In this document: positions 30,898 to 42,061 of the stretch, one piece after another | How the letters are laid out: each line of letters begins with the position of its first letter | Position numbering within the stretch: position 1 is the first letter of the stretch | The notes under the pieces: model-generated | Seen by the model: the letters and a program-made list of their open reading frames with translations, nothing else | What the model was told of the DNA's origin: nothing | Database searches by the model: none | Source: Euglena gracilis | Lineage: Eukaryota; Euglenida; Euglenophyceae; Euglenales | Direction of reading: 5' to 3' | DNA: 64,000 bases | NCBI GenBank assembly: GCA_039621445.1 | Contig: CP154957.1 | Location: 6,814,504-6,878,503 of the forward strand | Translations under genes and position numbers: made by a program

Positions 30898-32229
30898 TTC
30901 CCAAGTAGGTGCGCCAAGGCGAAAGCGAAGGCTTTTTGGGAATTGGAAAGGGGAATTGGGAATCAGACGAACACTCGGTGTCCCTTCCCCCCTGGGCGGC
31001 TTGCCTCGAGGGAGTACGATTGAATGGGGTTTGAAATTGAAAAGTCGAGAAACACATTTTTCGCCGTTTCTGGTGGCTCGGACAGGACGGCGGAAATGAT
31101 GGCCACAGTTGCCACACACTTTGGCTCGATCGGACCTGTCTTTCCTCGCGGGCCCATCTTGCCTTTGTGTTTCGCAAGTGACGTCCCTCTGGCCCTGGTC
31201 ACGGTTTATGCTGGGACTGCTGTTTTCTTCTTCCCAAAATCAAACCGTTTTGCCCAAATATGGCCATTTTTTCCCGCCATTTACCCTTAGTAACTTGCAT
31301 TGAAGCTGCCGACGGGGCTGCAGTGTAGTTTCGTGGTTAATTTTTTCTCGGGGGCCACCCTGGCGCACCCACCGCTTGGGGGTCGAGCGAAACTTTAAGA
31401 CGGCAGACCAAGAAAAAAATTGGCAGCTCGGGGGGAAACCGTGCCCAGGGGCGGTGTGGCCTGCCTCACTTTCGAAACAGGCAGGAAAAGGTGGATACAA
31501 AGTGCGTAGGAAGAGGAGTCGGAAAAAAAAATGCCCGTTGTAAAAGCAGGGGCTGCCGCCTAAAAATTTTGGAAATCCCACCCTCCGAATTTGGATTTTA
31601 TTGTCTCTTTTATTGCCACTTCTCGGTGCCAAGGCAAGAAATTCCTCGAGCGCGTAATATTAAATGCACAGCGGCAAAAGTATTTTCCTAAGTGCACATT
31701 TTCGCCGGCCTTTGCTCTCTGGTGGCTCCCGTAAAAATCAAAAATACGGGGGCAGACGTTTCTTAAAAAAGAAACGTTCCCCCCGCCCCTTTCTCGCCAC
31801 ATCGGGGGAAAAAATGTCAACGTGGTTTCTTCAAACCATCAAGGGCGAAAGGGCAGTTCAGATGAGAGGATAAATATAAAGCCACCTCAGGCCCCGCACT
31901 TTGCCCTTTGGAGCGCCGTGTTCACTGGAAAAAAGGCAAAACGTGTTTGTGCTCGCCCTCGATGTGCCTTCCTCGTTGGTTTTCCGTGAGCAAAAGCGTG
32001 CTGCGGTTGCTTTAAAAATTCCTGTACTTTTTTATATGGTGGACATTGCGGAAGATGCGGACCGCCCTTGCTCCACCCTTGGCTTCGCTTGCTTAGCTTG
32101 GCTCGTGGGGCTTGGCCTGTCTTTTCGTTCCCTTGATTGTCGTTTCGTTCTCTTGCTTCGCGTCTTCCTCCTACAATTTCGCGCAAGCAGTTTGCTGCGG
32201 CGTAGCCTTTCTACAGCGAAAACGAGGTA

Positions 32230-33216
32230 TTGCAAAAACTGGCCCCTACACTAGACATTTACCCCCACACCCCGCCACACCCCCCCCCCACACCCCCCCC
32301 CACACCCCCCCCACACCCCCCTACACGCCCCCCACACCCCCGTGGGGGGGGTGTGGGGGGGTGTGTGGGGGGTGGGGGGGTGTTGGGGGGGTGTGGGGGG
32401 CCGTGGGCCACCGGACCCGTCATCGGTGGCAACTTTTTGCAACAATGCGCAGTGATAATGGGGGGGGCGGGCGCGGAGGGGGGGTGCGGGGGGGAGGGGG
32501 GGGGCGCAAACCCCCCCTCCCCCCCCCGCCGCGGTGGCCATAGGCCACCGGACCCCTCATCGGTGGCAATTTTTTGCAACAGTGCGCAGTGATAATGGGG
32601 GGGGGGGGGCGGGGGGAGGGGTGGCCGTAGGGGGGAGGGGTGGCCGCAGTGGCCGTAGGCCACCGGACCCCTCATCGGTGGCTGTGGGCCTGGATAATGT
32701 CTATCTGGGCTCCAATTTTTCACGAAAAAAACATACATTTTCATGAAAAAAATACTAAAACTTTCAGGTTTAAGTTGTTTTCAGGAGTGGTGATAAAACT
32801 GCAAAGTCAAAAAAACTGCCAAAATTTTGGCACACTCAAATTTTATTGACATTTTTTCTCTTGGCAAATTGTTGTTATTTCAACCATTTTTTTGCTTCAA
32901 AAACCTACGACATTCAAACCTTTGAGAAAATTGTGACATTTGGACGGTGTGGAAAAAAATGCGGTCTTGGACGGGTTTTGGAGGGACCTCCAATTTGCCA
33001 ACATAGGTCCCAAAATGGGTCCAAAATACCCCCGTCGCCGAACCCACACTGGTCAAGTGTGGGGGGGGTGGGGGGGGGGTGGGGGGTGTACACCCCCCCA
33101 CACCCTCTCCCATACCCCCTCACACCCCCCCACACCCCCCCAACACCCCCCCACACCCCCCCCACACCCTCCCACACCCCCCCACACTTGTCTAGTGTAG
33201 GAGCCAGTTTTTGCAA
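32230..33216. mobile_element. TA-flanked MITE, copy 1
   Basis: 28 bp terminal inverted repeats (TTGCAAAAACTGGC then YCCTACACTAGACA), one mismatch, flanked by TA (32228-32229; 33217-33218). Next to each TIR lies a long CACACCCCC / GTGTGGGGG array able to fold back, then three copies of a GGCCACCGGACCCSTCATCGGTGGC unit. TA duplication suggests a Tc1/mariner-mobilised nonautonomous element. No ORF is real here; the Pro/Gly-rich frames are repeat translations. Confidence 0.82.
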
Positions 33217-33264
33217 TATATGGTGAAAACATATCGCAAGTTTTTCAAGCCAAGCGAAGCAGAA

Positions 33265-33490
33265 CAAATGAGCACGGACTCCCACGACAAAGGAAAGGGG
33301 AGGAAGGGACCAAGAGCGCGAAGCACAAGAAGATGGAGAGGTCGTGCTTTCCTTGCCGGCTGTTTGTTCTGGTGTGTTTGTGCGCGCGGGGGGATGCTTC
33401 TTACTACGCCTTTGTTGCTGGAGTGGGCAATGATGATGAGGTCTCCTCCGACACCTTGGCGAAGCTGAACCGTCGTGGCCCCGCCGCCCT
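33265..33490 (+). repeat. DIRS-type terminal repeat in chromovirus leader (copies also at 44440 and 58895)
   Basis: GGACTCCCACGAC..GAGGAAGGGACCAAGA..CTTGCCGGCTGTTTGTTCTGG..GGCGAAGCTGAACCGTCGTG matches the inverse of 26637-26850. Equivalent copies lie at 44440-44680 and 58895-59140, each just upstream of the gag leader. It links the DIRS and chromovirus families by sequence. Confidence 0.7.
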
Positions 33491-34329
33491 CCCCCCCCCT
33501 CACATGGTCACTTGGTGGGGGCCCCCCGTGTGGGCGGCGTGAGGCGGCCTGGCGCCTGCGCACCTGAATTAGCGAATTTTCTGCCCCATCCCGCTCGTTT
33601 TTTTTACCTGTGTACTTCCACCCCCCCAGATTCTCTCTCTTTTCTGAATGGTTCATTCAAAGAATTGTGCATGCTGAAGGAAGGAATTTCAAAAAATCAA
33701 TCAGAGTTCAAGAAAACAATTGTTCAAGAAGTTCAAAAAGTCAATCCGGAAGGTAAAACAAAAGGCAAAAATTCAAATTCGAAAGAAAGAAGAGCAAGCG
33801 GCGCTGGGAAGCAAGGTGAAGGTGTTCTTCCGCTACCCCCCCCCCCGCTACCCTTTTGTAAATTCAAACCAGGCTTTTCCTCCCTCCCCCCTACTGCTTC
33901 AGAGGCACCCCCAAGGAGTTGGCCAAAAATACCGTTCCCCCCCCCAATTGAATTATTTGGCTGCCGGAACCCAGGTTCTGGCTGAATTCAGGGACCGAAA
34001 GACACAAAAAAAGGGAATTTTTGGGGCACGTGTGCCTATTTTTACCGGAGCGCCGGGTGACTGTTTTCCCCCACTCGGCCTGCCGGGGAGCCCATTCCGC
34101 GCACGGTCATCGAACCGGCAAGAAGGGAAAACTGGTAGCAGAGGCTTGTTCGTTCTACGTTTTCCATTGAAGGCCATTTTCTCAAGGGCCTTCTTTTTGA
34201 AATGCAAAGCGTGCACACCTCCCCAGAATTTTCCACACACGAAGAGGCTACAGCCCACCGGGACACAGACAGGATGCCAACCCTTGCGGCGGACTCTGAA
34301 CTGGTAGCAAACACCCGAGCACCACCGCC

Positions 34330-36645
34330 GTGCACGCGCATTTCCGCACCCCACCATCATCGGTCCGGCCCCACAAGGTGCCGCGGCTGGGCCTCTCCGA
34401 TGACAAAGGAGATGATGAGGGTGAAGGAGAAGGTGAAAGTGATCAACAACGCTGGGGAGAAGGTCCTCGTGATGACGACGAGGAGTGGCTGGCGGCCGGG
34501 GACCAGAGCGAGATGTACGACACCGAGGAGAAGCCGGAAGAGGTCATGCAGGGCCCCCCCGAGTGGGAGGCTGCATGTGCTCCGTTGCAGACGCGGATGG
34601 ACCGCCTCTGCAACAGCGTCGACTTCATCGGCTCCAAGGCGAAGGAGATGTGTGACAGCTGGGCGGCCGTGCAGATGGCCGCCGCCGTGAAGGACAAGGT
34701 GGACAAGCAAGGTGGGGCGGTGCAAGAGCTGAAGAAAAGGGTGGCGGCCCAAGAAGGGGCCCACGTGGACCTGATGGAGAACGTGGTGAAGGTGAAGAAC
34801 GACATCGTCAGAATACCTCAAGGAATATCACAACTCCACAACCTCGTGCCCATGGTGGCCACGGCGGAGGAGCGAATGACAAGAGTCAAGAAGTACACCC
34901 ACGACACGCTCGGAGACTTCGGTGAAGATCTCCTCAGGATGCGGGGGAAGGTGAAGGAGGCGGAAGACAACGCCGCGGCCGCGGTGCTGGCGGTTAAGAG
35001 CGGTGTGCCGACGAGTGGGCTCAGCGAGCTGGTGGAGGTGGCGCATCTCAGGGCCGCGGTGCAGGAGCTGCTGCAGGAGAAGGAGCGGCAGCGGGCCGAG
35101 AACACCCAGCTGCAGGGGAAGCTCACCGCCGTCGAGGTGCAGATGGCGGCCTTAATAGCCAAGGTGGAGGCGACCGCGGTGGCGCAAGGCAGGGCGGTGG
35201 AGGTGACGCCGCGCTTCGTGCAGCAGCTGCAGTATCAGCAGGCCGAGAACCCCTGGCTGAAGGAGCAGGTCAAGTTCCTGGTGGCGCAGGTGTCCACCCT
35301 CACCACCAAGGTGGAGGCAGCCGCGGCCAAGGAGCCAAAGGCCGCTGAGCTTCAGCCGCTGATCGTGGGGAGGATCCATAAGGTTGAGACAGAGATCCAG
35401 AAGAGGGGAGCCCAAGCCCAAGGACTGACCATGGCCGTGCAACGGCTCGCCGCGGACAGCCCCGGTGAAAAGATCCGGGTTATGGAGACCGAAGTGCAGA
35501 AGGTGAACGTCCAGCCGCAAGCAGTGGTGATGGCCGTGAAGCGGCTGGACCAGATCGTCTCGAAGGTGATCGTATCCTCCCAAGCCAAGGCGCTGCCGGC
35601 AATGCCCGCCAAGGCTCCGCAACCCCCGGCCGAGCAGCAGCCGGTGCCGGATGCCCAGAAGCAGCCAGTGGCAGAGGTGAGGACAGTCCAGATGGAGACG
35701 CCCATGCAGGAGGAGTCCGTGGTGCAGGAAAATCCGTCGTCCACCCTCCGACCAGCACTCCGGCTGGTCTGGAAGCAGGCCGCGGCGGGAGGGGGCGGCG
35801 TGCCGTCCCTCTCCATCGCGCGCCTGACCACGCCGTCCGCCGTCCCCGTCGCCAGCGCGTCCGCGGTGCGAGAGGTCCGCATCGCCCCGGTGCAGGCCCA
35901 GCCAGCTGACCTGCACTTCCTCCTGGCGCCGCTGGTGGACTCGGTCCTCGGCCTCCACCCGGGCCGGTTCTCCGGGCATCCGGAGGACTGGCCGCAGTGG
36001 CGGAGGCGGTGGCTCCTGTTCCTTCGGGAACTCGAGCAGGCGTGGCCATCCATCACGTCAGCCCAGCGTCTCGCCATGTTGCGCGCGGCACTGGACAAGG
36101 CCACGGTGCTGATGCTGGACGAGGAGATAGAGACCAAGCGAGAGGTGGAGTATGCCGTGCTGTTCGCGGAGGTGGACCTGGCGAACGGCGGCGAGGACAA
36201 GGAGGTCCTGCGGCGGCGAATGAGGAAGCTGAAGTTGGTGACGAGCGGGAAGATGACCGAGAAGTCCCGGAGGGAGTACTACGCGCAGATGGCGTCCATG
36301 GCCAGGCAGGTGGGCATGGAGGAGGAGGAGCTGGGGAAGCTAATCGTGGAGGCCATGCCCCTCCACCCCTTGCGCCGGAAGGTGGCGCAGGAGGAGGACA
36401 AGCGGGTGGACCACCGGTCCATCGTGCTGGAGGACCTGAAGATGGACACTACGGTGGAGGAGGTGAAGGAGATGATCAAGCAGGAGACCACGGTGGCCCC
36501 CGCCTCGGTGCGGAAGGTGGGGCGCCGCTTTGTGGTGGTGCCAGTGGGCGACGAGCACCGCACCCTGGTGAAGGCAGTGTACGACCGCCAGCGGCTCGAG
36601 GGCGGTAGCATCATCACGGTGACGGCCGACTCATCTATCTACTGA
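34330..36645 (+). CDS. chromovirus gag (copy 1, uninterrupted)
   Basis: 771 codons open from a GTG; the first ATG is about 60 codons in, and comparison with the related copy at 55.5 kb shows that the true N-terminus has been deleted. Content: acidic N-region, a long coiled-coil-rich middle (VAHLRAAVQELLQEKERQRA), Pro/Ala linker, then a gag capsid-like region (GRFSGHPEDWPQWRRRWLLF, Retrotrans_gag type). Where copies 2 and 3 have TAG (..VKRLD stop), this copy has CAG (35542-35544). GC-rich compared with the flanking intron DNA. Confidence 0.82.
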   Translation: MHAHFRTPPSSVRPHKVPRLGLSDDKGDDEGEGEGESDQQRWGEGPRDDDEEWLAAGDQSEMYDTEEKPEEVMQGPPEWEAACAPLQTRMDRLCNSVDFIGSKAKEMCDSWAAVQMAAAVKDKVDKQGGAVQELKKRVAAQEGAHVDLMENVVKVKNDIVRIPQGISQLHNLVPMVATAEERMTRVKKYTHDTLGDFGEDLLRMRGKVKEAEDNAAAAVLAVKSGVPTSGLSELVEVAHLRAAVQELLQEKERQRAENTQLQGKLTAVEVQMAALIAKVEATAVAQGRAVEVTPRFVQQLQYQQAENPWLKEQVKFLVAQVSTLTTKVEAAAAKEPKAAELQPLIVGRIHKVETEIQKRGAQAQGLTMAVQRLAADSPGEKIRVMETEVQKVNVQPQAVVMAVKRLDQIVSKVIVSSQAKALPAMPAKAPQPPAEQQPVPDAQKQPVAEVRTVQMETPMQEESVVQENPSSTLRPALRLVWKQAAAGGGGVPSLSIARLTTPSAVPVASASAVREVRIAPVQAQPADLHFLLAPLVDSVLGLHPGRFSGHPEDWPQWRRRWLLFLRELEQAWPSITSAQRLAMLRAALDKATVLMLDEEIETKREVEYAVLFAEVDLANGGEDKEVLRRRMRKLKLVTSGKMTEKSRREYYAQMASMARQVGMEEEELGKLIVEAMPLHPLRRKVAQEEDKRVDHRSIVLEDLKMDTTVEEVKEMIKQETTVAPASVRKVGRRFVVVPVGDEHRTLVKAVYDRQRLEGGSIITVTADSSIY

Positions 36646-36680
36646 TCATCGATCTACCGGCGAAGGACATCCACAACCTC

Positions 36681-37223
36681 ATGGTGAGATGGCTGCGGAT
36701 GGAGGCGAAGATGGCCCCCGAGAAGGAGAAGGAGATCCCGAAGAAGCGGCAGGTGCTCGGGTGGCAGCGGGAAGTGGAAGTCGACGACACCACCGAGGAG
36801 CCATACATCCAGGAGGTGGAGAAAACGAACGTGCCGCCGAAGAAGGAGAAGCAAGCGCAGCAACCACGCCCGCCGACGCCGCCGGTGCCCGCTCCCCAAC
36901 GCAAAGGACGAGGCCAATGGGGACGTGGGTACCCGGAGCACTGGTCATTGAGCCCATGGACGAGCGAAGAAGGAAAAGGAAAGGGTGGATACCAAGCCGA
37001 GCAGTGGTCATCGAGTGCATGGCAAGGAAATGAAGGAAAAGGAAAAGGTGGTGGGTACCAAGGCGACCAGTGGACATCGAATGCTCCGAGACAAGATGAA
37101 GGCAAAGGAAAAGGCAAGGCGAAAGGTGGAGACAAAGGAAATCAAGGAAAAGGAGAGTCCAAGGGCAAAGGCAAGGACGTCAAGAGCAACGTCTCGGCCG
37201 TCCAGGAGCAGTATCATGAGTGA
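36681..37223 (+). CDS. basic Gly/Lys-rich gag-pol linker (nucleocapsid-like), copy 1
   Basis: It begins MVRWLRMEAKMAPEKEKEIP and becomes a KGKGGYQ..QW repeat region rich in Lys, Gly and Gln, with no CCHC knuckle. It probably binds RNA like a nucleocapsid. It is in another frame from gag and ends in TGA. Copy 2 (49550-50092) has TAA at 49784-49786 where copy 1 has CAA (Gln). Confidence 0.6.
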   Translation: MVRWLRMEAKMAPEKEKEIPKKRQVLGWQREVEVDDTTEEPYIQEVEKTNVPPKKEKQAQQPRPPTPPVPAPQRKGRGQWGRGYPEHWSLSPWTSEEGKGKGGYQAEQWSSSAWQGNEGKGKGGGYQGDQWTSNAPRQDEGKGKGKAKGGDKGNQGKGESKGKGKDVKSNVSAVQEQYHE

Positions 37224-37523
37224 CGGGGCCGCCCAGGCCCCAGGGAAGGGGGTCTGGGCCGGCCGTCAAATCCCAACGCCAGCGTGAGCGTGCGGGCAAT
37301 CACCCAAGAGCCCCGCACGCCCCCCAGACCCAGCAAGCCCCAAATCTCCCAAGGAGGGGAGAGACCGTGCCCTGAAGCACACAGTCAAGGCGGGGCCCAT
37401 CAGATTCCGACAATCAACTACTGGTCCGTGCTACAAAAGAAGTCCCGTCGTTCCGAGCAACCGTCTGCGGCGTGACCGGTCTCGTCTGCGCAGTCATCGC
37501 CCCCCGCCAAGCCAGCAGCGTCT

Positions 37524-38245
37524 GTGTCATCGTCTACGCAGCATCGTGCCACCGCGACGCCCCCAGCCCGGCAGCAGCAGGAGCGAGCACCTCGCCAGTC
37601 CGCACCAAGCCGGACGACGCTGCCCCCACCATTAGCAGCGCCGTCAGCGGCACCACGCTCCGCACCCGCAGCAACCAGCGCCCCGTTCCCCCGGCAGAGC
37701 GCACCGTCCTCCCGGGCGGCACCGAAGCCGGCCGCATCGTCACCGCCAACCTCATCGCCGAAGAGGTGGGCCCTGGACCTGTTCTCCGGAACAGGTTCGG
37801 TGAAGCGGGCGCTGGAGAAGCTCGGCTACTCCGTCGTCTCGGTGGACGCCGACCCGCGGTGGAAGGCGGACAAGACGCCGGACGTGCGGCGCTGGCGGTA
37901 CTGGGAGGAGTACTGGCCCGGCTACTTCGAGCTGGTCGCCGCCCCGCCGCCGTGCACCGAGTACTCCAGCGCGATGACGACCAGGAGGCGGCGGCTGCGG
38001 AAGGCCGACTTCCTGGTCCGCAAGACGAAGGAGATCATCGCCTACCTGCGGCCGTCCAAGTAGTGGCTGGAGAATCCCCGCTATTGGAAACTCCGCCACC
38101 GCAAGGTCGTCGAGAACATGCAGTTCGTCGACGTGGACTACTGCATGTTCGAGGCGTGGGGCTATCGCAAGCCCACACGCTTCTGCATCGCGGACTCCAT
38201 GGCCCCCATGCAGGACATCGTGTGCGACGGCCAGCGCGAGAAAAT
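37524..38245 (+). CDS. retrotransposon-borne C5-cytosine methyltransferase-like domain (copy 1)
   Basis: After a Pro/Ala-rich lead the domain reads WALDLFSGTGSVKRALEKLG (motif I, SAM binding), VVSVDADPRW, then FELVAAPPPCTEYSSA (motif IV Pro-Cys nucleophile). After one TAG (38061-38063) come WLENPRYWK (motif VI Glu-Asn) and VDVDYCMFEAWGYRKPTRF. The order matches bacterial-type DNA cytosine-5 methyltransferases. It sits between the basic region and protease of the chromovirus. The TAG is present in both copies, so either it predates the duplication or it is read through. Confidence 0.78.
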
Positions 38246-38259
38246 CGTGGAGGAGCAAG

Positions 38260-38730
38260 ATGGACGGCGGCATCACCGACGACAGCTGGGTGGGGCATCC
38301 CAGCAGCGCGGCACCCGAGAGCAGGCGTATCACATTCCCGAAGGTGTCGTCCGATACCTGTGTGAGCGCACCCTACCAACCCGCCAAGCAGCCGTGCCAC
38401 CCAGCGAAATACCGCCGTCGCCGTCACCCGCACCCGCGGCCGCCCCCGCACCACCAATCCGGACGGCTCTGTCCCCGCAAGCAGCGGCGCTGTCCCAAGC
38501 TCCGCGCCAACGACCGCCATCGTGCACCCGCCAAGCATCGTGCACCCCCGCCGAGCCGCCCAACAATGCACCCACCGAGTCCGTCACCACCGTCACCACC
38601 CCCGCGAAAGGTCCACAAGGTCACCGTCCGTCCGTGGCAGTACCGTCCCAGCCGGCCCTTCCAGGTGGGCCGCATGGAGAGGCGGGGCGGCAACTACGAG
38701 CTGATGCTGGATGTGGTCATCGAGATCGAC
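38260..38730 (+). pseudogene. start of chromovirus pol, cut at the duplication joint
   Basis: A Pro/Arg-rich lead and NYELMLDVVIEID, the beginning of the protease domain, are cut immediately before the active-site DTG found in copy 2. The open frame then continues artificially into the DIRS fragment. Confidence 0.8.
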
Positions 38731-39884
38731 CTGAAATTCAAAGCCCCAGTACCGGCAGATGGAATGTGGGCAAAGGGGGACAACATTGACCAGGCCTTCG
38801 AGGCCAATTCTGCAAGCACATGCCCACTGGACGGGGCAAAAAAATTCTTCCAAAAACCACCAAAATGTCTCCCACCATCAACCCCCCCAAGGGGGAAAAT
38901 GGGGGCCCACAGAGGCCCCCCAAGGCTTCCAATGCAGCTGGAGACCCACATCAAATCAAGCCAAAGGCAGAGAGAAGGGGGCCAAGGCCATTACGGCCAA
39001 CAGTTTCAAGCCCACTGGGGGCATCACTTTACAAGCCCTGGGGGCCAGAAGCTAACCAGCTGCAGCCCAATAAGGCATTCCTACATGGCCCAGCTCCAGG
39101 AAGACCCCCCAAAGGGACCCACAGAGGCCCTTTACTTGGACAAGGGGGACAAGGTACGCACAGTGACCTTGCGGAGGAGGACAGGGACAGACCCACAGTG
39201 GCCCGGTGTCAAATATTTTTGTTTTGCCCATGGCAGTGGAAGATCAACCCAAGGGGGGACCACAGAGGCCCCCCCAGGGTATGTCCACCAACAAAAAGAT
39301 CAGAGTGGAGGACCAGAGAGACTGTGAGAGATGCATGCACACCCCTCCTGCAAAACTTTGACAACGTCCTGGAGACCCAGTGGTTACCATAAACCCAGCT
39401 ACCCATCAGCAGGTCACACAATTCATCCCAAAATTTCCATGGGATGGAAAATGGTCGTCAACCCAGCCCACAACTCAACAAAAACACTTGCTGGGAGAAA
39501 AAACTTCCATGGAGGAAAAGTGGGGAAACAACACGCACCGGAAACTTCAAAAAGAGCCAAAAACGGTGGAACAGAAATGCCCCCCAGCAACCTGCCAACT
39601 AATCAAAGATGGAATCCAGTCCCCCTGGGACAGAAATCCAAAAATGTCAACCCACCCAAAATTCAGGTCAAAAGTAAAACTGACCCAAGCAGAAAAAATC
39701 CTGTTAGATTACGAAAAATCTGGGTCCATAAAGGGTTCAGGATACAGGAACCCAAAATCTAACCCCCTGGTCCCCAAAATCAAAGATGAAAGACATATTC
39801 CAAAAGGGAAGGGTTTTGTGTTGGTCCCCCAGGGTACCCCCTCACGAATGACCCATGGCGAAAGCGAATTTGGGAATTGGATGA

Positions 39885-40757
39885 ACCCCAGAATTTGGGA
39901 AACGGTGGTGGAAGTGGACAATTTTCAGGTGGAAAAGGGAGGGGAGGGTTGACACGCATTTTGCACCCCCTCATTTTTGCCAAGTGGAAAAAGGTGAATT
40001 TTTTCAATTTTCTTCCGCCCGTTTGGGGAAAGAGAAGAAAAAATGGGTTGAACGGTCGACCAATAAAAATTTTGAGTCTGCCGATTTTACCCAAGGCACA
40101 AAATCTTACGCTTTTATTGGGCAAGTGTGGGAGGTGGAATCCATTCAATTTCATGGGTTGTGTTGTGTGGAAGAAAGGAATAAAGTTGGAATGAACAAAA
40201 TGGGGATGAGCCCCACTCATTTGGAGGCAAGTGAGCGGGGGGCGTTCCAACAAAAAGTCGATGTGTTGTACCGACATAATTTTCAGATATTCAGTGTTAT
40301 TTACGGAGAGGAGGTGAAACCCAACCCCCCCGTAAAGGACGGTGTGCAGGATTTTCAGAGAATTTTGGGAACGGAACTGGCCCAGACATGGGACATGGCC
40401 GACAATTTTGTCGGTGAGGCTCCCCAAGGAATTTTGGGTTCGGAGGAACAATTTTTGGAATGGCAAGGAGACGAGAATTTCACAGATTTGGATTTGTTTT
40501 TTGAAAAGCAAGAGGTGGACAGATTTTCCAAGCACATTTTTTCTCTAAGAGGTGGACATTTTGGGCCAAGATTTGAGAGATGGCCCGGAATGGCACGGGT
40601 TGATGTGACCCCCCACAAAAACGGCCGCAAGTCACATTCCCGATACGTGGGAAAAGTGACGAATTGTCTTTGCCGGGAACCAATCCCGCGGTTTGCGGGG
40701 TTGTTTTCGCTGTTTCTGATTTTTGGTATTTGGTCGCCACAAGCAACAGATCACTAA
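39885..40757 (+). CDS. unassigned ORF (copy 2)
   Basis: Duplicate of 28721-29593, almost identical in sequence (one visible change is KEKEKW to KEKKKW) and equally uninterrupted. The same caveats about the start apply. Confidence 0.5.
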   Translation, partial: TPEFGKRWWKWTIFRWKREGRVDTHFAPPHFCQVEKGEFFQFSSARLGKEKKKWVERSTNKNFESADFTQGTKSYAFIGQVWEVESIQFHGLCCVEERNKVGMNKMGMSPTHLEASERGAFQQKVDVLYRHNFQIFSVIYGEEVKPNPPVKDGVQDFQRILGTELAQTWDMADNFVGEAPQGILGSEEQFLEWQGDENFTDLDLFFEKQEVDRFSKHIFSLRGGHFGPRFERWPGMARVDVTPHKNGRKSHSRYVGKVTNCLCREPIPRFAGLFSLFLIFGIWSPQATDH

Positions 40758-40957
40758 ATTTAACAAATCCCCCCAACAAAAAAGTTGCAACGCTTCAAAA
40801 AAGAAGGTAATTTGCTCCTCAAAGAGGAATTAAGCAAAAACCTCAACAAAAAAGGGCCCAGCCAAAAAAAAAGGAGTTTGCTCCTTGTGAGAAAGAATCC
40901 CTAACGGAAGGCTGGCCTAACAATCAAAAAAATCCCTGAAGCCTACAACCAGGTTTC

Positions 40958-41209
40958 TTGAATGACGGTTGGTCAAAAAAAAAGGTTCGCAAGTGTTGGA
41001 AACGCGAAACCATGCCTAGGCCCTATTGTGGGTCGGCGTGCAACCTTCGAAGTTACAACCCGACCTGCCTTGGGTGCCCCGCAAACTGTCATTCTAAGCA
41101 TGAGTGTCGTGTGGTGTGTGGGGATAAAAACTGCATACCATATTCTGAGTCTGAACACACGACAACACAAACGCGCCACGGGCCGTGGCGGCGAAGGAGA
41201 GCGGCGTGA
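40958..41209 (+). CDS. small Cys-rich ORF (copy 2)
   Basis: Equivalent of the 29.8 kb ORF, starting MNDGWSKKKVRKCWKRE. Cys positions are unchanged and the C-terminal tail differs because of a short indel near 41150. Function unknown. Confidence 0.35.
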   Translation: MNDGWSKKKVRKCWKRETMPRPYCGSACNLRSYNPTCLGCPANCHSKHECRVVCGDKNCIPYSESEHTTTQTRHGPWRRRRAA

Positions 41210-41791
41210 GGCGGCGGGTGGCGGCGGCGACACCGCACCGTTGCTTTGAACCGTGAACCGCACCGTGCGCCGCACCTTTGTGTTGCACCGTTGGACCATT
41301 CCCCCGGGGTGCGGTGTGGCCATTTGGGCTGCCCCCCCCCCTCTCGTTGCTCTTACTAACCGCACACATATAAGTTCATTTTTTTCGCAAACCAAATTGT
41401 TTCTTTTGTTCGGACCCCTTCTTTTTTACTTACGTTTCTTGAAATATCCCCGAGATTTTTCTAAGTGGAGGAGTAAGGGGTCCTAACCCAAAAATTGGCA
41501 AAAATTTGCCTGAGTGGGGCCGAAAATCACTGAAATACCACTTTTTGGTTTTAAGTCGAATTTAACCCAGGGAAAAGATTATTATGGTTCGGCTTGAAGG
41601 CCTGAACTCAATTTTTGACCTTGCAGGGCCGATTCTTTGAAATTTTCAAGACCGGGCGACCAATTTGTCATTTTCCCCTAATTAACCTGAGAAAGTCCCC
41701 ACTCGAACCCACCAATTTCAAACCAATCTCACACACAAGGTTCTTTGCCCACCCAATGCACTGGTACAAAACTACAAAAAATATCAATTGA

Positions 41792-42061
41792 TTGTGCATG
41801 CAAGAACCAGATTTTGATAAAATTTTGGATTTCAAGGTTCATTTGGAAAAGCTCAAGGACAAAAAGGAAAATATTGAATTTTGGCTTCGAAACCCGGCGG
41901 CCGCATCAAAAAAAACAGCCGAGGCCGAAGGATCTGCAAAAAACTCGAACCAAGAAAGCGTTTTCACGGACTTGGATATCCAGTCCGTCCTCCCTGCATT
42001 TCTCTGTGCTTTGCGTCTTGGGAAGTTGGGAAAAGGGTTTTTCTGTTACTCTGATTTTTAG
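41792..42061 (+). CDS. small unassigned ORF (copy 2, intact)
   Basis: 89 codons from ATG: MCMQEPDFDKILDFKVHLEK, a charged central helix-like segment and a hydrophobic end (LPAFLCALRLGKLGKGFFCY). No recognised domain. The donor-like GTAGGTGCG just after the stop suggests it might be an exon. Confidence 0.4.
   Translation: MCMQEPDFDKILDFKVHLEKLKDKKENIEFWLRNPAAASKKTAEAEGSAKNSNQESVFTDLDIQSVLPAFLCALRLGKLGKGFFCYSDF

Larger units (their letters stand above)
27567..38730. repeat. tandem duplication, copy 1 (11164 bp unit)
   Basis: Every feature from 27567 to 38730 recurs at a constant offset near 11164-11182 in 38731-51598. The joint at 38730/38731 fuses chromovirus protease sequence (..VVIEID) directly to the DIRS gag fragment (..LKFKAPV) with about 1 bp of shared sequence. 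That is the form expected of a nonhomologous tandem duplication. Copies differ by scattered substitutions and short indels. Confidence 0.92.

Noticed and set aside
32251-32744. Pro/Gly-rich ORFs over C/G arrays (also 43.4-43.9, 57.9-58.4 and 33.0-33.2 kb)
   Set aside because: They are translations of CACACCCCC/GTGTGGGGG repeats, occur on both strands, and change frame with run length between copies.
34330-34340. GTG as a real gag start
   Set aside because: The related copy at 55.5 kb shows that the frame originally began upstream. The GTG is simply the first permitted codon after a deletion joint.
35152-36617. Long minus-strand ORFs opposite gag (275, 282, 189 codons; repeated opposite copy 2)
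   Set aside because: They mirror the GC-rich, strongly biased gag coding strand and lack domain content. The + strand frame has gag features.
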